From assembly GCA_025331125.1 (NCBI GenBank), contig JAOALB010000019.1, forward strand, positions 124,001 through 188,000: DNA of 64,000 bases. The letters run 5' to 3'. Below, piece after piece: positions 42,773-53,074 of the stretch (position 1 is its first letter; each line of letters begins with the position of its first letter). The DNA is from Mycogone perniciosa. Taxonomy: Eukaryota > Ascomycota > Sordariomycetes > Hypocreales > Hypocreaceae. The notes below the pieces were generated by a model. It was not told where the DNA came from. It did not search any database and saw only the letters and a program-made list of their open reading frames with translations. Position numbers and translations under genes: made by a program.

Positions 42773-43863
42773 TCAGACAGTCTCCGCCTCAATCCCGCCA
42801 AGCAGTTGACTGTCATCGGGCAATTCATTGGGTTCGTGAACAATTTCGCCATCATTCCAAAAGAAGACATGGATGGCATCTGCATACGCCACCAGAGAAA
42901 TGGATGAGTCAACATCAATATAGTGACTGGAGACCTTCTCTGTGGCTGGAGACCATTTGCCACCCCGATGCCAAACCCGAACAGTATCCCCGTCCAGGTT
43001 TCGGAGGTAGAGGAACAAAAGATCAGGATGTTGTGCGCTGAATACGACTGCAATGTGGGTACCTTCGGCTGCTGTGCTCGTAGAACTGGTGTTATTAACT
43101 AGAGTGAGCAAACGTCAGTTAGTTCCAGCGAGAATTGTGAGCTTGAGTTCAAGATAGTTCAACTTACTGGAGTCCTGGGTCAGATTATAATAGCGAATGG
43201 TTCTGCCTCTACTGAACTGGAAGAAGATCCAGGGTTCATTTTTGACAACGATGGACGCCAACTTAGACTCCCTCAAAGCATCGACATTTACATCAAAGGC
43301 AGAGGAGTTCGTCTTGGTGATGGTATGGGTGACCAGTTTCAGGTCTCCACTTTGCTCCCTTGGCTCATATTGTTAGTATACTGCTCACCAATAAGCCTTA
43401 AAGGAAGGGCGTACTTGAAAAAGGACACATAGCCGTTACCACTGAGATGGCCACAGGAGGCGATCGCTGAGTGCTCACCTGGCTGCACAGTGGAGGAGCT
43501 GGGCTTAGCAATGGGTCGAAAATGGGGCTCAGTTGCGATACCACAGCTACTGGAGGATCGACCGAACTGAGAGACTTTGGAACTTCTCCGATGCCAAACA
43601 CACGAATCTTGTCAGCAAATTAGTGTTGTGTTTTCATCTGGGAAATCTCAACTCACTTGACCCAAGAAGCTGGCAGCCGCGATGTCTGATGGGGGAGGCT
43701 TGAAATGACCGCCGTTGGTGTTTCGGTCCTCGAACTCAAAGTTTCTTCCACTGGTGAGCGAATATTGGCTCACACCAAGGTTGAAAACGTTCTGCTGCTG
43801 TGAGTAGTAAAAGACCAAGGCATCACTCTCCCCAATGGGGTTCAGGATCGCAGCCAAAGCCAT
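42773..43863 (-). CDS. Beta-propeller lectin-like protein (fungal fucose-lectin type)
   Basis: Five inferred exons (43863-43657, 43607-43551, 43482-43415, 43358-43168, 43098-42773) give 282 residues, close to the length of six-bladed fungal fucose-specific lectins. Blade-like strands recur: DALVFYYSQQQNVFNLGVSQ, KIRVFGIGE-like, EPWIFFQFSRGRTIRYYNLT, DTVRVWHRGGKW and IHVFFWNDGEIVHEPN. There is no signal peptide. The ligand cannot be told; the family assignment rests on repeat pattern, not on identified sugar-contact residues. The second intron (43483-43550) is my choice because it joins two open frames that otherwise do not meet. The stop codon is 7 bases before the first possible ATG of the giant gene on the same strand, so the two may be one gene. 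Confidence 0.6.
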
Positions 43864-44641
43864 GATGATTGCGCACAAATGGGCGAGGTGATGACAGGTA
43901 GAGTAAGAGTGTCTTCAGAATTGGCAAAGTCAAGTGTGGTAAGACTCTTGTGGTTATACAGCTTGGGAGAAATAACCCTAGAGGGTCCTTTATAGAAATC
44001 ATGTTCCTTACAAAGCAGTGAGATAAGTGTATCGAAATTGATGTACTCCGTACCACCATTTCGTATTTTGAATGATGTATGCGGCTTGCACTGCCTAAGC
44101 TGAATATGCATGCACGCAACTCGATATGGATATTGACTAATAAGTTGCAGATATTACGTGTCAATCGACTGCATCCATAGGGTGACTACATATACCACAG
44201 CCTCGGCCTCGTAACATGCACCTATGCGAGCCCAATATTCCAACTCCAAGGCAGAAAATGTGACAAGAGCTTTAGGCTGCAGTCTAGATGGAGGGGTTCG
44301 GCCCTTCTGACGTGTCATCGACTGGAGGAAAAGAGGAGACAAGAAGAGTGGTCGAAAAGGGAGGGGGCAAGAAGGGGAGACAAGAAGAGAAGAGTAGGTG
44401 AGACGGCGAGAAGGGGGGGAAGAGGGGGAGACGAAGAGGAGAAGAGAAGAGTAGACTCACCACTCTGCAGTACGAAGCGTATGAGTTTGTTAGGGGTATC
44501 CTTGGCCCTCCCGTTCGAAAGCCGGACTTCCCTTGTATGGACGCCTTCTTCTCATCTAGTCCTTGTGTTTCTGAACTTCACACAACAATTCTCTAAACTG
44601 CTCTCAACCGAGATCTCAACTGACATCGGATTGCCATCACA
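43864..44641. promoter_or_regulatory. Divergent promoter region between the lectin-like gene and the 1,107-codon frame
   Basis: 778 bases between outward-pointing starts, the only apparent promoter for the whole block. It holds one TACTCCGTA word near 44044 and a strongly purine-rich stretch at 44324-44454 in which GGAGACAAGAAGAG occurs twice (44335 and 44376). Confidence 0.55.
44324..44454 (+). repeat. Purine-rich tract with a 14-bp direct repeat
   Basis: About 130 bases are nearly all A and G on the + strand. Such tracts can adopt triplex or quadruplex structures and exclude nucleosomes; that role here is inference. Confidence 0.7.
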
Positions 44642-47600
44642 ATGCCTCCTGGTACGCGCAAAAGAGTCGCACCGCGATATCTCGTGTTTCGGCATGCTAG
44701 ACGTCTTCAGCTATTTCGCGCTGGTACATTAGCAACGAACCTACTTCAACCTGGCGAGGAACTTCTTCACTCCTTTCTTGTTCCGGGCTTGCAAGGAGGC
44801 AAACATTTTGTTGAAGTTGAGCAACAAATTACAGCCAACTCTCAGGATACTACCTTGTCGAGCAAGCAAGAATTCTATGTGGATACACCTCAATTTAGTT
44901 TGCCAGAGGGGGAAGTCCACTCCGTCTATCCCCCCCAGGGCCATGAGGAGAGGTCAGAGGCTTTACCGCACGTTGTGTTCAACACTCCTACTATGCCCTG
45001 GGAATGGCGAAGTAGTGATAACAGGAAGGCAGACGACTACGTGGCGAACCGAAATCGTGCACCCTGGTTGGCAGTGTTGGTCTTCACGAAGGATGAGTTG
45101 GAACTCCCACCAGAAGACCTGGCAGGCGACACAAACATCTTTCGCAACACGTCACAGCTATCAGGGGGGGCAAAGCAGACCTCAACACTTGCTGTCAATA
45201 TGCTGGTGTCAGACATCTCCGAGTTGGAGGATACTATGACTCCTGTGCAGAAGCCGCCGGAGGAACCTGAGGTCACTACAGATGTAATTTTTCTCAAGAA
45301 CGAGCTATTCACCACCCTTTTTACCGAATATGGCAATGATGGAAAGCCTGTGACGGGTGCCACTGGCCCTGACGTTCGAGCCCATCGATTCTTGGCTCAT
45401 ATTAGGGACATCAACACTGAGGGCATGGCAGTGGCAGCTCTTACTGCTACCGAAGATGACCAGTCATCATTTGGCGTTGTGGTATCGCACAGAACTGGCC
45501 CAGTATCTATCACTGAGCCAACCCAGTGTGTTGCACATCTTGTCTCAATCCGCGGTGTGGAGGGGTTGAGCCCCTGGCCGATACCCAGCGCAAAGCGATA
45601 TGTTGCCATGTCAAGTTTGCACAGCTGGACCTATACCTGCTTGCCACCCGATACTCCCAGTGCCAGAGACCAATTCGAAGAACTAGGAAGATCAAGCGGA
45701 ATGCTAAAATCGATTGTCAATCTGAACAACCTCAAGCCCCCAACGACTGCGCCCCCAGCAGTCCGAGACCGTGTGCTCAAACGCTTAGAAGATGGATACA
45801 CTCTGGCACGGTATCGGATCAAAAGCTGAGAGTCTACTGCATGCTTCATTCGTGGGCCATTCATTCCTGTGAAAATCCCGTCCAATATCACACGGCCATG
45901 GCACTCCTTGTCCACTGGAGGCGATCTGCAAATCCTCGATCAGCAGCTAGGTATCATGGATATCAGCTATTCAGCAGCCTGGCAACTTGGCAGGACCCTC
46001 GCCATTTCGGATCAGGACTTTGTGACCAGGATCGGCCAGGTACGAAAGCAGATCTACGATCGAGGTATGCAGTACGCTCAGGAGGACGCTCTCTACACTT
46101 ACGGCACCCGAACTCGAAATGATATCATTGCACAACTTCCCAATTTGATAGCGTCTCTGAAACAGCTACCAAAGACCGCACAATTGGCAACTAGAGACTC
46201 CCAAGCACGGTCTCGACGGTGGCGGCGGACATCGGTAGAGCCAGTTGATCTCTCTTACCAAGGTCGCGAGGTGTTCTCCATGACAGCCAGGCTCAGTGGA
46301 CAGAAGACTGTTGAAGACCATTTGGTGAAAGCAGCCAAGGAGGTCGCGAGCGCTCCTAGTGCTCAAGACCCAGAGAGTCCTTCCAACGTGCCCTACAACG
46401 AGTTCAATACTCCCTTTTCCGCAGATTGGATGTCGCTGTTGAAATGGGTGCTAGATAAGACGTTTCTCGAAAACATTCCCTTTCACTGTCTAGTCCCTGA
46501 AAATAGCAATCTTCCCTTGGAGACCATACGGTTCTTCCGGATCGACTGGCGATGGATGGATGCCCTTATTGATGGAGCACTCAGCCTATCAAACTACATC
46601 GACCAAGAGGATGACAAAGTCCGCGATGCAATTTTCGCTGCCATCAAATGGTACCGCGACACCAAAGTCCCCGAGCTGGGTGATGAGGTTCCCCCCATTC
46701 CGGAATACGGATGTCTTATACGGTCAGTCCTGATCACAAAATTTGTGGATATGAAGGTTGAGGTTCTTCCTCAACAGCCAATCGACAAGCCACCCATCTT
46801 GCTGCGTCACAAGATTGTTAGCTCGGATACAATGCTATGTCTCTTCTCACAAGAACCAAAGGCGCCTAATTTCACTGGTCTTTCCTTTACACAGCCCCCT
46901 CATCAGGAATCATTCGTGGCAGCCGCCAAACTGAATGATAGCGAGATAGAGATGGCATACAAGAGAGCATATACGGCAGATTGTACGGGAGATGACCCTA
47001 CTATAGTGCTCAAGGAGGTCATACGGGAAAGGAATCCGGCCTCTCTGGGTGATTTGACGCCTTTGTACCTCTGGGATGGTACATCATCAACAGAAGCTCG
47101 GTTACTGTTGATGGAGAGTCTTGCAAACGACTATCTGAAAGAACTTACAGATCTCATGGAGAAGAAATACTTTGAAGACAACTTTCCTAGCTCTGCTTTA
47201 ATGGCTAGACAGCTCGGATCTCCCTGCTGGCGGCTCTTGCTGAGTCTAACCAAAAAGTTGGATGATGGAGAGGCAGATATAGAAGTGTTAATATCGGATA
47301 TGCCTCTGCCTCAGTGGGCCGTCAGCCCAAAGCCACAGATCTCCGAACCTGGTGACCCAGACACGCTCGTGGAATCTCAGATCCCCCTACCACTAGACCC
47401 GACGGCCTCCAGACCTCAGTTTTCCTACCGGGTCGCTTCAACAGATAGCCCTAGGTCCGGCGAGATTATTGCCATGGAGCTTGAGCAGGATCTTATTTTC
47501 CGCATCACCCTTGAACCATACACCGCCGGCACTTACAAGATGGAGTTACTCACAATCAATATTCTCTTTAACAAGCCCAGTCAAAGACCACCACGATTGA

Positions 47601-47962
47601 CAAAAGCCTATCGCGGGAGCGGCGCCGAGATGATCTCTAACCTCCGCTTCAACGTCATGGTCGACACCATAACGAAGGACGGGGCGGTCATTGGCATGGT
47701 GCTGCGGATGGTGCCTCGGAGCAGACGGGGGTGGGTGCCTGTAACGAGTTGCAATGAACTTAGCTTCATTCTCAGTGGCATTCAAGTGAGCCAGGTAACG
47801 ACAAAGACATATGTTTCCCTAGATATTAAGGAGCAGTACCTGAAGCAGGGAACGTGGCCACCGTACGCAGAGTCAGACTCTGTGGTTTTAGTACCTCCAC
47901 AGACGAAAGAAGGTAGAGAGATGAGATTGAAGGAAATGTTCGGACTTGTGGAGAAGGATTAG
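44642..47962 (+). CDS. Large bacterial-looking protein of unknown function, interrupted by one in-frame TGA
   Basis: One frame of 1,107 codons without introns runs from the ATG at 44642 to the stop at 47962, broken only by TGA at 45827-45829 (codon 396). I do not recognise a named domain. Residues 75-150 (DTPQFSLPEGEVHSVYPPQG, ALPHVVFNTPTMPWEW, RAPWLAVLVFTKDEL) have the look of large bacterial proteins with beta-sandwich N-termini. After the TGA the text continues in character (FIRGPFIPVKIPSN, then helical segments such as RFFRIDWRWMDALIDGALSL). No signal peptide or transmembrane segment is seen. It is divergent from the lectin-like and giant genes. The lack of introns in 3.3 kb contrasts with most neighbours. 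If the TGA is real, products would be a 395-residue N-terminal protein and perhaps a read-through form. Confidence 0.65.
45827..45829 (+). other. In-frame TGA inside the 1,107-codon frame
   Basis: Context is AAA AGC TGA GAG TCT. Codons on both sides look coding and stay in the same frame. No intron with acceptable ends removes it without deleting conserved-looking residues. The known fungal read-through context TGA CTA is absent. Confidence 0.85.
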
Positions 47963-48489
47963 AGAAGAGTACTATTACTTTGGTTCTGTATTCCTTAATC
48001 TGGACGTAGCAGAAGAAAATATCTGCTGTACGTACATCACCTGCTTTTTGAACAACCAGTGCTCCATCCTCTCACTAACGTAACTTCGAAATCATCCAAG
48101 AGCCCCTGTGACCCCTCAAGCGCTCTCATGTCTTCCATGCCAAGTGTTCAGAGCAGACGGGTAACCGTAACCAACACTTTACCGCAACCTTGTTACATAT
48201 CAGATCAATTGCCTTGGCAATGGACATAATGCTGAACCTTTTTGTGTGCTGTTCCTAATGTCGGGAACGACTTACCATTGAAGCGGATGAGACTCAATGG
48301 TAGGGGGTGACAGAATGCTCTCTTCAGTTCGTCTAGTGACTTTCTATTGTAAGATCATGAGTGAAATGCTTGAGAAGTTCTATGTTAGTGTTACAATACG
48401 GAGTGGACTATGGTCAAACATCTAAAAGGTCGCCGGCCCTACGTCCTAACCACACTTCCAAAGCAAGACTCTCTCCTCGCATAACCGAT
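47963..48489. other. Convergent intergenic region, large frame / LETM1-like gene
   Basis: 527 bases between two 3' ends, with one partial TACGGAGT word near 48397. No gene is seen. Confidence 0.5.
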
Positions 48490-49597
48490 TTACAACTCCC
48501 ATTCAGGAACTGCAAAGTCACGATGCTGAGGCCAGTTCTCGGGTCTACATCATGTGTCAGTCAACAAGAGTTCCATGTCTAAGACATCATGGGGATAGGG
48601 TAACATACCTCGTCAACATCAACGTCGCCATCCGCCTTCTTCTCTCGCTAATCTCCTCAGCAGCGGTCAACCGCAGCCAATCGCTCAGCCAACTCCTAAG
48701 CTCTCTCTCACTCTTACCCAGAACATTAATCCCACGATCCGCACAGGCAATCCGCAGCTCATCAACCTCCAAACCCATCGGGCCACCATCCTCAACCAGC
48801 CGCTTATCATCGCCCTCTACGAAAGTCATGCGCAACCTGCCCTTCAAGTCCCACAGCTTTGGCGGGGTAAAGCCCAGGCGATCCCAGATCGATCCCGAGA
48901 TATTCAGGCTCTTGAGAACATGCGCCTGAGCGACGCTGCGGGTGATGCTCAGGCTGAGTACACCGTGGGGGTGCTGGCTCTCGAGCTCCTCAAACGCCGT
49001 TTTGCGCCGCTGCTCGGCTTTCTCCAACGCTGTGAATATTTGTTTCGGGATCCGGCACGTATACGGCACGACGCCATCGACGAATAGCACAACCAGGGCT
49101 GTGAACTCGCCAATGACCGCCAGCATGAGGCCGAAGAATGGCAAGCGTATGAGGTCGTGTCGAACCCGCCACATCAGAACCCAATCGGCACGCGAGAACG
49201 AGCGAGGCATAATGTGTGGTTTAAATATCGAGGGCCGGTCCTCGGCGGGTAAGCTCTTGAGTCTCTCCTTCAATAGCCTGCGGTTCGTGATGACGGCTTT
49301 CAGGCCGTTCTTGTAGAATCGGACGTAGGCCTGTCCCAGCTTGAAGTAGTACACCGGCGTCGACTGGTTTGGCTGGCGCTCTGGTGCTTCTAGAGGCGGA
49401 GGACGAGTCGAGGCGGGAGGGTTGAGGAGCGGGCTCTTGGCCACCTGTTTGCTTCTCTTGTCATCGTGGATAAATCGCGATTGGCGCACGACGCAGCCGG
49501 TTCGTAGAGCATGCGCTGACAGTCCGAGGAATTGAGGGCCCGAGAGCAACCTCCCATTGCTGGGGGCGCAATATCGCCGTGGGATTCGGCAACTCAT
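48490..49597 (-). CDS. LETM1-like mitochondrial inner-membrane protein
   Basis: Two exons (49597-48609, 48544-48490) encode 347 residues. LETM1-domain proteins sit in the mitochondrial inner membrane and are linked to K+/H+ or Ca2+ exchange and ribosome binding. The N-terminus is a basic presequence (MSCRIPRRYCAPSNGRLLSG). A Tyr/Lys-rich segment (KLGQAYVRFYKNGLKAV) leads into the LETM1 core: WRVRHDLIRLPFFGLMLAVIG, a hydrophobic membrane segment (FTALVVLFVDGVVPYT), then RIPKQIF and a helical ribosome-binding-like region ending LRSWLSDWLRLTA. Splicing at the end replaces the read-through tail by RPENWPQHRDFAVPEWEL, a sensible ending. It is shorter than Mdm38/LETM1 proper and belongs to the fungal LETM1-like group. 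Confidence 0.85.
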
Positions 49598-50758
49598 TGC
49601 TGCAATTGCACTCGTCAACGTCAGAACGGGGAGAAGAGACGAGAAGAGAATTGAAGCAAAATTGGTGTTCTTACGGACTCACCACTGTCGACGCCAGATG
49701 ATCGACAACTGCAGATATTAGTCAGTTTGGCGCGACCTTCGAAACTGCTAAACCTGTGGTGCACCTGGTATTTTTATGCAATGCGAATCATTTGAAACGA
49801 ACATCTGGCTGGTTTCCTTCCGGGAGTTGTGGAGCGACTGGATCATTTGTCTGGTTATCGCTTATCCTATCCACCATCTTTTGCCTTGCTTATCTGTTAG
49901 GTGCATATCTGTGCCAATGCCAGCCAGTGAGCCTTGACGCAGGGACACAGTAAGAATGAGAACATAGAACTTCCTATTTTGACTAGTATTCAGTGTAGAA
50001 ACTGTGTAACTGCTGGCTGAAACTTGGGAAGTCTTCTTGAAACGAGACGTCAAGATGTGCTGCTGGTGTCCTCAGCGATATTATAATGTTGAATCTTGCT
50101 TCCTCAGTTGATATCTTGTCGAAGTGGCCGTCCAAGCCTAATTCGATGCTTATTCGAAGGCATGCCTATGCTCATTATGAGAGAGATCCTCTGCAGCATC
50201 GGCGTTTAAGCGACTTTCCAAGCGCTGACCTCCAACCTGTAATAGCTCTTTTCCGCAAAGTGCTCTTAGACGCTATCCGAAGCGCTACTCCGCTCACCAA
50301 CTTCCAGCAGCCTCGGTCGTTGTATGCTCCTATGTCATTTCTCTGCAAACTTCATGATCCCTCCGTTATTAGATGCCCATACCGAAACCGGAGATGGCAG
50401 ATACTAGCTATGTCTGTAGCCGATCCTCATACGGAGAACTGCTGCTCCCTAGTACTGGTACCAAGTTTGTCTCACAAGAAGTGATTTCATGGACCTTTAC
50501 CCGAAATCCGATAAGCGGCATCTGTTCATGTCAATAGCTCCGATGGCGTCAACGCACCAGTTTGCTATGAGGTGGGTTCGTTCCCATCTTGCGTTTTGGT
50601 GACTAATCTGACACAGTTGGATTACAATCCCGCTTTGGGTTCAATTGCGAAAATAATCGCTGTCTCATCCGATCAGCCTTGTCGTAGCGATAGTTTTCGA
50701 TCGAAACATTTGTCACAGAAGCAATTCCCGGGGACAGCAGAGACAAAATAACAGCATC
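49598..50758. promoter_or_regulatory. Divergent intergenic region, LETM1-like / fRMsr
   Basis: 1.16 kb between outward-pointing starts. It contains an unsupported frame of 132 codons on + (50086-50484) with no domain. Otherwise I see only promoter-type sequence. Confidence 0.5.
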
Positions 50759-51545
50759 ATGGTTTGTTTGTCTCAGTTCCAGTTGGGGTTGGTCGGCATG
50801 CTCATTTGCGTCTCATAGGTCCACGCCGATGCCTCCAACTTCGCCGACGGCGTCACCAAGGACGATGCCTATGAGCAGGTGTTGTTACAGGCCGAAGGGC
50901 TCTTTTACGGCCAGCGCAACTGGGTTGGTACATGTCTCACGTATTCCGAAGCCACCAGGTCTGACATTAACCTCCCGTCTTGATAGGTCTGGTATGTCAT
51001 CGACTCATCTTGAAGTCTTATGTAGGCCATGACGTTGACCAGATGGCTCAGTAACCTTTCCAACGCAGCCTCATTACTATGGCATGCATACAAATCGCTT
51101 CCGGCTCCTAGCAACGAGGTGAACTGGGCAGGTATGCAACATGTCTCGCGCCCGTTTGATCCCGCGGGGCTGCCGTCGGATCGTATGCTGAGATCCTCTC
51201 TTCCTCCTAGGTTTCTACGTGCTGGATCATTCAGCCAATGACCAACTGATCCTGGGCCCGTTTCAAGGCAAGGTTGCGTGTCAAACGATTGGGTTCGGGC
51301 GAGGCGTTTGCGGGACGGCTGCGGCAACCAAGACGACACAGCTGGTTCAGGATGTGGAGCAGTTTCCCGGGCACATTGCATGTGACGGAGACAGTAAGAG
51401 TGAGATTGTGGTGCCGATCGTGAGTGGTGGCAGAGTGGTCGCAATCATCGACGTTGATTGCGCGGCCTTGAACGGCTTCGATGAGGTTGACAAGAAGAAT
51501 CTGGAGCAGCTTGCCGAGCTGTTGTCAAGGAGCTGTGATTGGTAA
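50759..51545 (+). CDS. Free methionine-(R)-sulfoxide reductase (GAF domain)
   Basis: This enzyme repairs free methionine-R-sulfoxide with thioredoxin as electron donor; it is the fungal homologue of yeast YKL069W. Five exons (50759-50761, 50819-50923, 50987-50991, 51052-51131, 51211-51545) encode 175 residues, the usual length. The first coding exon is just ATG, and the third is a 5-nt microexon needed to restore NWVCNLSNAASLLWHAYKSL. The GAF fold continues with WAGFYVLD and ILGPFQGKVACQTIGFGRG. The three conserved Cys are in GKVACQ, GVCGTAA and HIACDGDSKSE. The C-terminus ends at SRSCDW. All splice phases agree. It is likely cytosolic. Function is known for the family, not tested here. Confidence 0.93.
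50987..50991 (+). other. 5-nt microexon of the fRMsr gene
   Basis: GTCTG lies between TTGATAG and GTATGT. Together with the flanking exons it encodes W-V-C-N, where the family has NWVCNLSN. Both flanking introns (63 and 60 nt) have branch-like CTGAC or TTGAC elements. Skipping the exon would shift the frame. Confidence 0.8.
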
Positions 51546-53074
51546 TGGCCTCTAATAGCGAATGTCTCACGTATAAGGTCGGGCGGCTATGAGCTTCTAC
51601 GTGCATATGGGTAGAGAATTTGTTTCCGTAACAACAGCAATAATAATATGCAGAGATTCCGAAGGAGGTGACCGCCTATTGTGCATTTTCGTTCAACCAA
51701 CTTGAAAATCCTTGCATCCGGGAAATTTGCGTCCCAGGGGCAGGGTCTCAAAAGAAGTTTCGCAGTCGTCAAACGCCTCAACTGCAAGAGGGAGAAGTTT
51801 TCCTCTTGCAGCTTATCCCTGATTTATTCATCAGATCGGCTGCATTGTAGCGGAGACGCCGCATTTACGAGTATTAGGAAAAGATCCATTTTTGGAGGGA
51901 TTTGGGCGATGGTGGCAGGGCGAAGACGTAAGCCATGAGGGCTTGGCGCACAACATAAGCATACGAGGCTTTGGGTGTATTTCGTCATGAATTTCTTGGT
52001 AGGTAGGCATTCGTATGATAGTGTTAATACTCCGTACTCCGGTTTACTGGTAGTAGTATGAAGTACTCCGTATGGGAACAACAAAATGAGGACCCTGAAA
52101 TTCCCGAGTTCCAGTCATGCAGTTGTTTGCGAAACAGCGATTGCCCCACCAACGGCTTTGGAGCAAGAATGCGTCAATCAATGCACAATTGTTTGTTTGT
52201 CTTATCGTCATCGTTTGCGGAAAGGTGCAGCATCATCGTCTCTATCGTATGCTGCTAAGCTAAAGGAGATCAATTGCTAATACTACTACTATTCGCACTA
52301 CCTAGTGCTCCGTAGTCGTAGTGCTAGTAGCAGAGGGATGTGCGGGGCTGTGGCTCAGCACGCAGCCAGGACGGAGCACTAACGGTATCCTCTCCATTCA
52401 GGGAGTGCCCTTTCAGCGGACTGGAGGGCTTTCAGCGCGTGGCCCTTGCATTAGCAGCCAATCCACACGATCCGTCACGGCTCCAGCCACCCCGTTTTCA
52501 TCAGCTTGCTTGCCTGCCCAGCAACCCAGCCACCCGAAGGGCGGGACGCCGGCTACTGAGCCCCACGCCCACTGCACGCACTCCGTACCCTCCGTATCCG
52601 CTAATCCAGGAGCCTGCATTCGGGAGAAAAACTCCCTAAAGCTCCCTACAGCGGCCCCCTCACCCCCCCCAACCACACACGCACGACACCGCCGCAGCTT
52701 CTGAGTGGTTGCGACGAGCACCGAAGACTGACTGCAGCGCGAATCGATTTCGCATCCGTGCTTTCTCTCGATGCAGGACGCCAAATAACTTTCCCGAACT
52801 TGGAAACTCTTTTCCCTTTTCCTTCAGTGTCAATGTTATTGTCTTGATTGACGACGACATTTTTATCCTTTCGTCGCCCGCATCATTTATCTTTATCTTC
52901 ACCTTCACTTCTCTGCCGAGTGTTGTTGTTCGTTTTTCCCACGACGGTCCAGACTTAAGGTTCACCGACTGCGGCCCATGTAAACAAAACATCAAACTAC
53001 GGAACACTGGATCGAACCTTCAACAACCTCGCAGCCACGCGCCCACGCCTCCCCAAGGCTGCTTGTGAGCAATC
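51546..53074. other. Intergenic region upstream of the C2-domain gene
   Basis: 1.5 kb between genes on the same strand. It contains TACTCCGTA words near 52026, 52064 and 52580 and a C/T-rich leader with a run of Cs near 52665. The long C/T-rich part before 53075 suggests an extended 5' leader. No gene is seen. Confidence 0.5.

Noticed and set aside
43398..43607. Continuous reading of the lectin-like frame to SQVSTQRSPPV
   Set aside because: It runs out of blade-like sequence; an intron at 43483-43550 joins it to GEHSAIASCGHLSGNGYVSF, which fits the repeat pattern better.
50086..50484. 132-codon frame on + in the LETM1-like/fRMsr gap
   Set aside because: No domain, no splice extension and no promoter-like context; composition looks like chance.
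53000..53030. Reverse-strand GGTTCGATCC resembling a tRNA B box
   Set aside because: The upstream segment is too short for a tRNA and no cloverleaf can be drawn.
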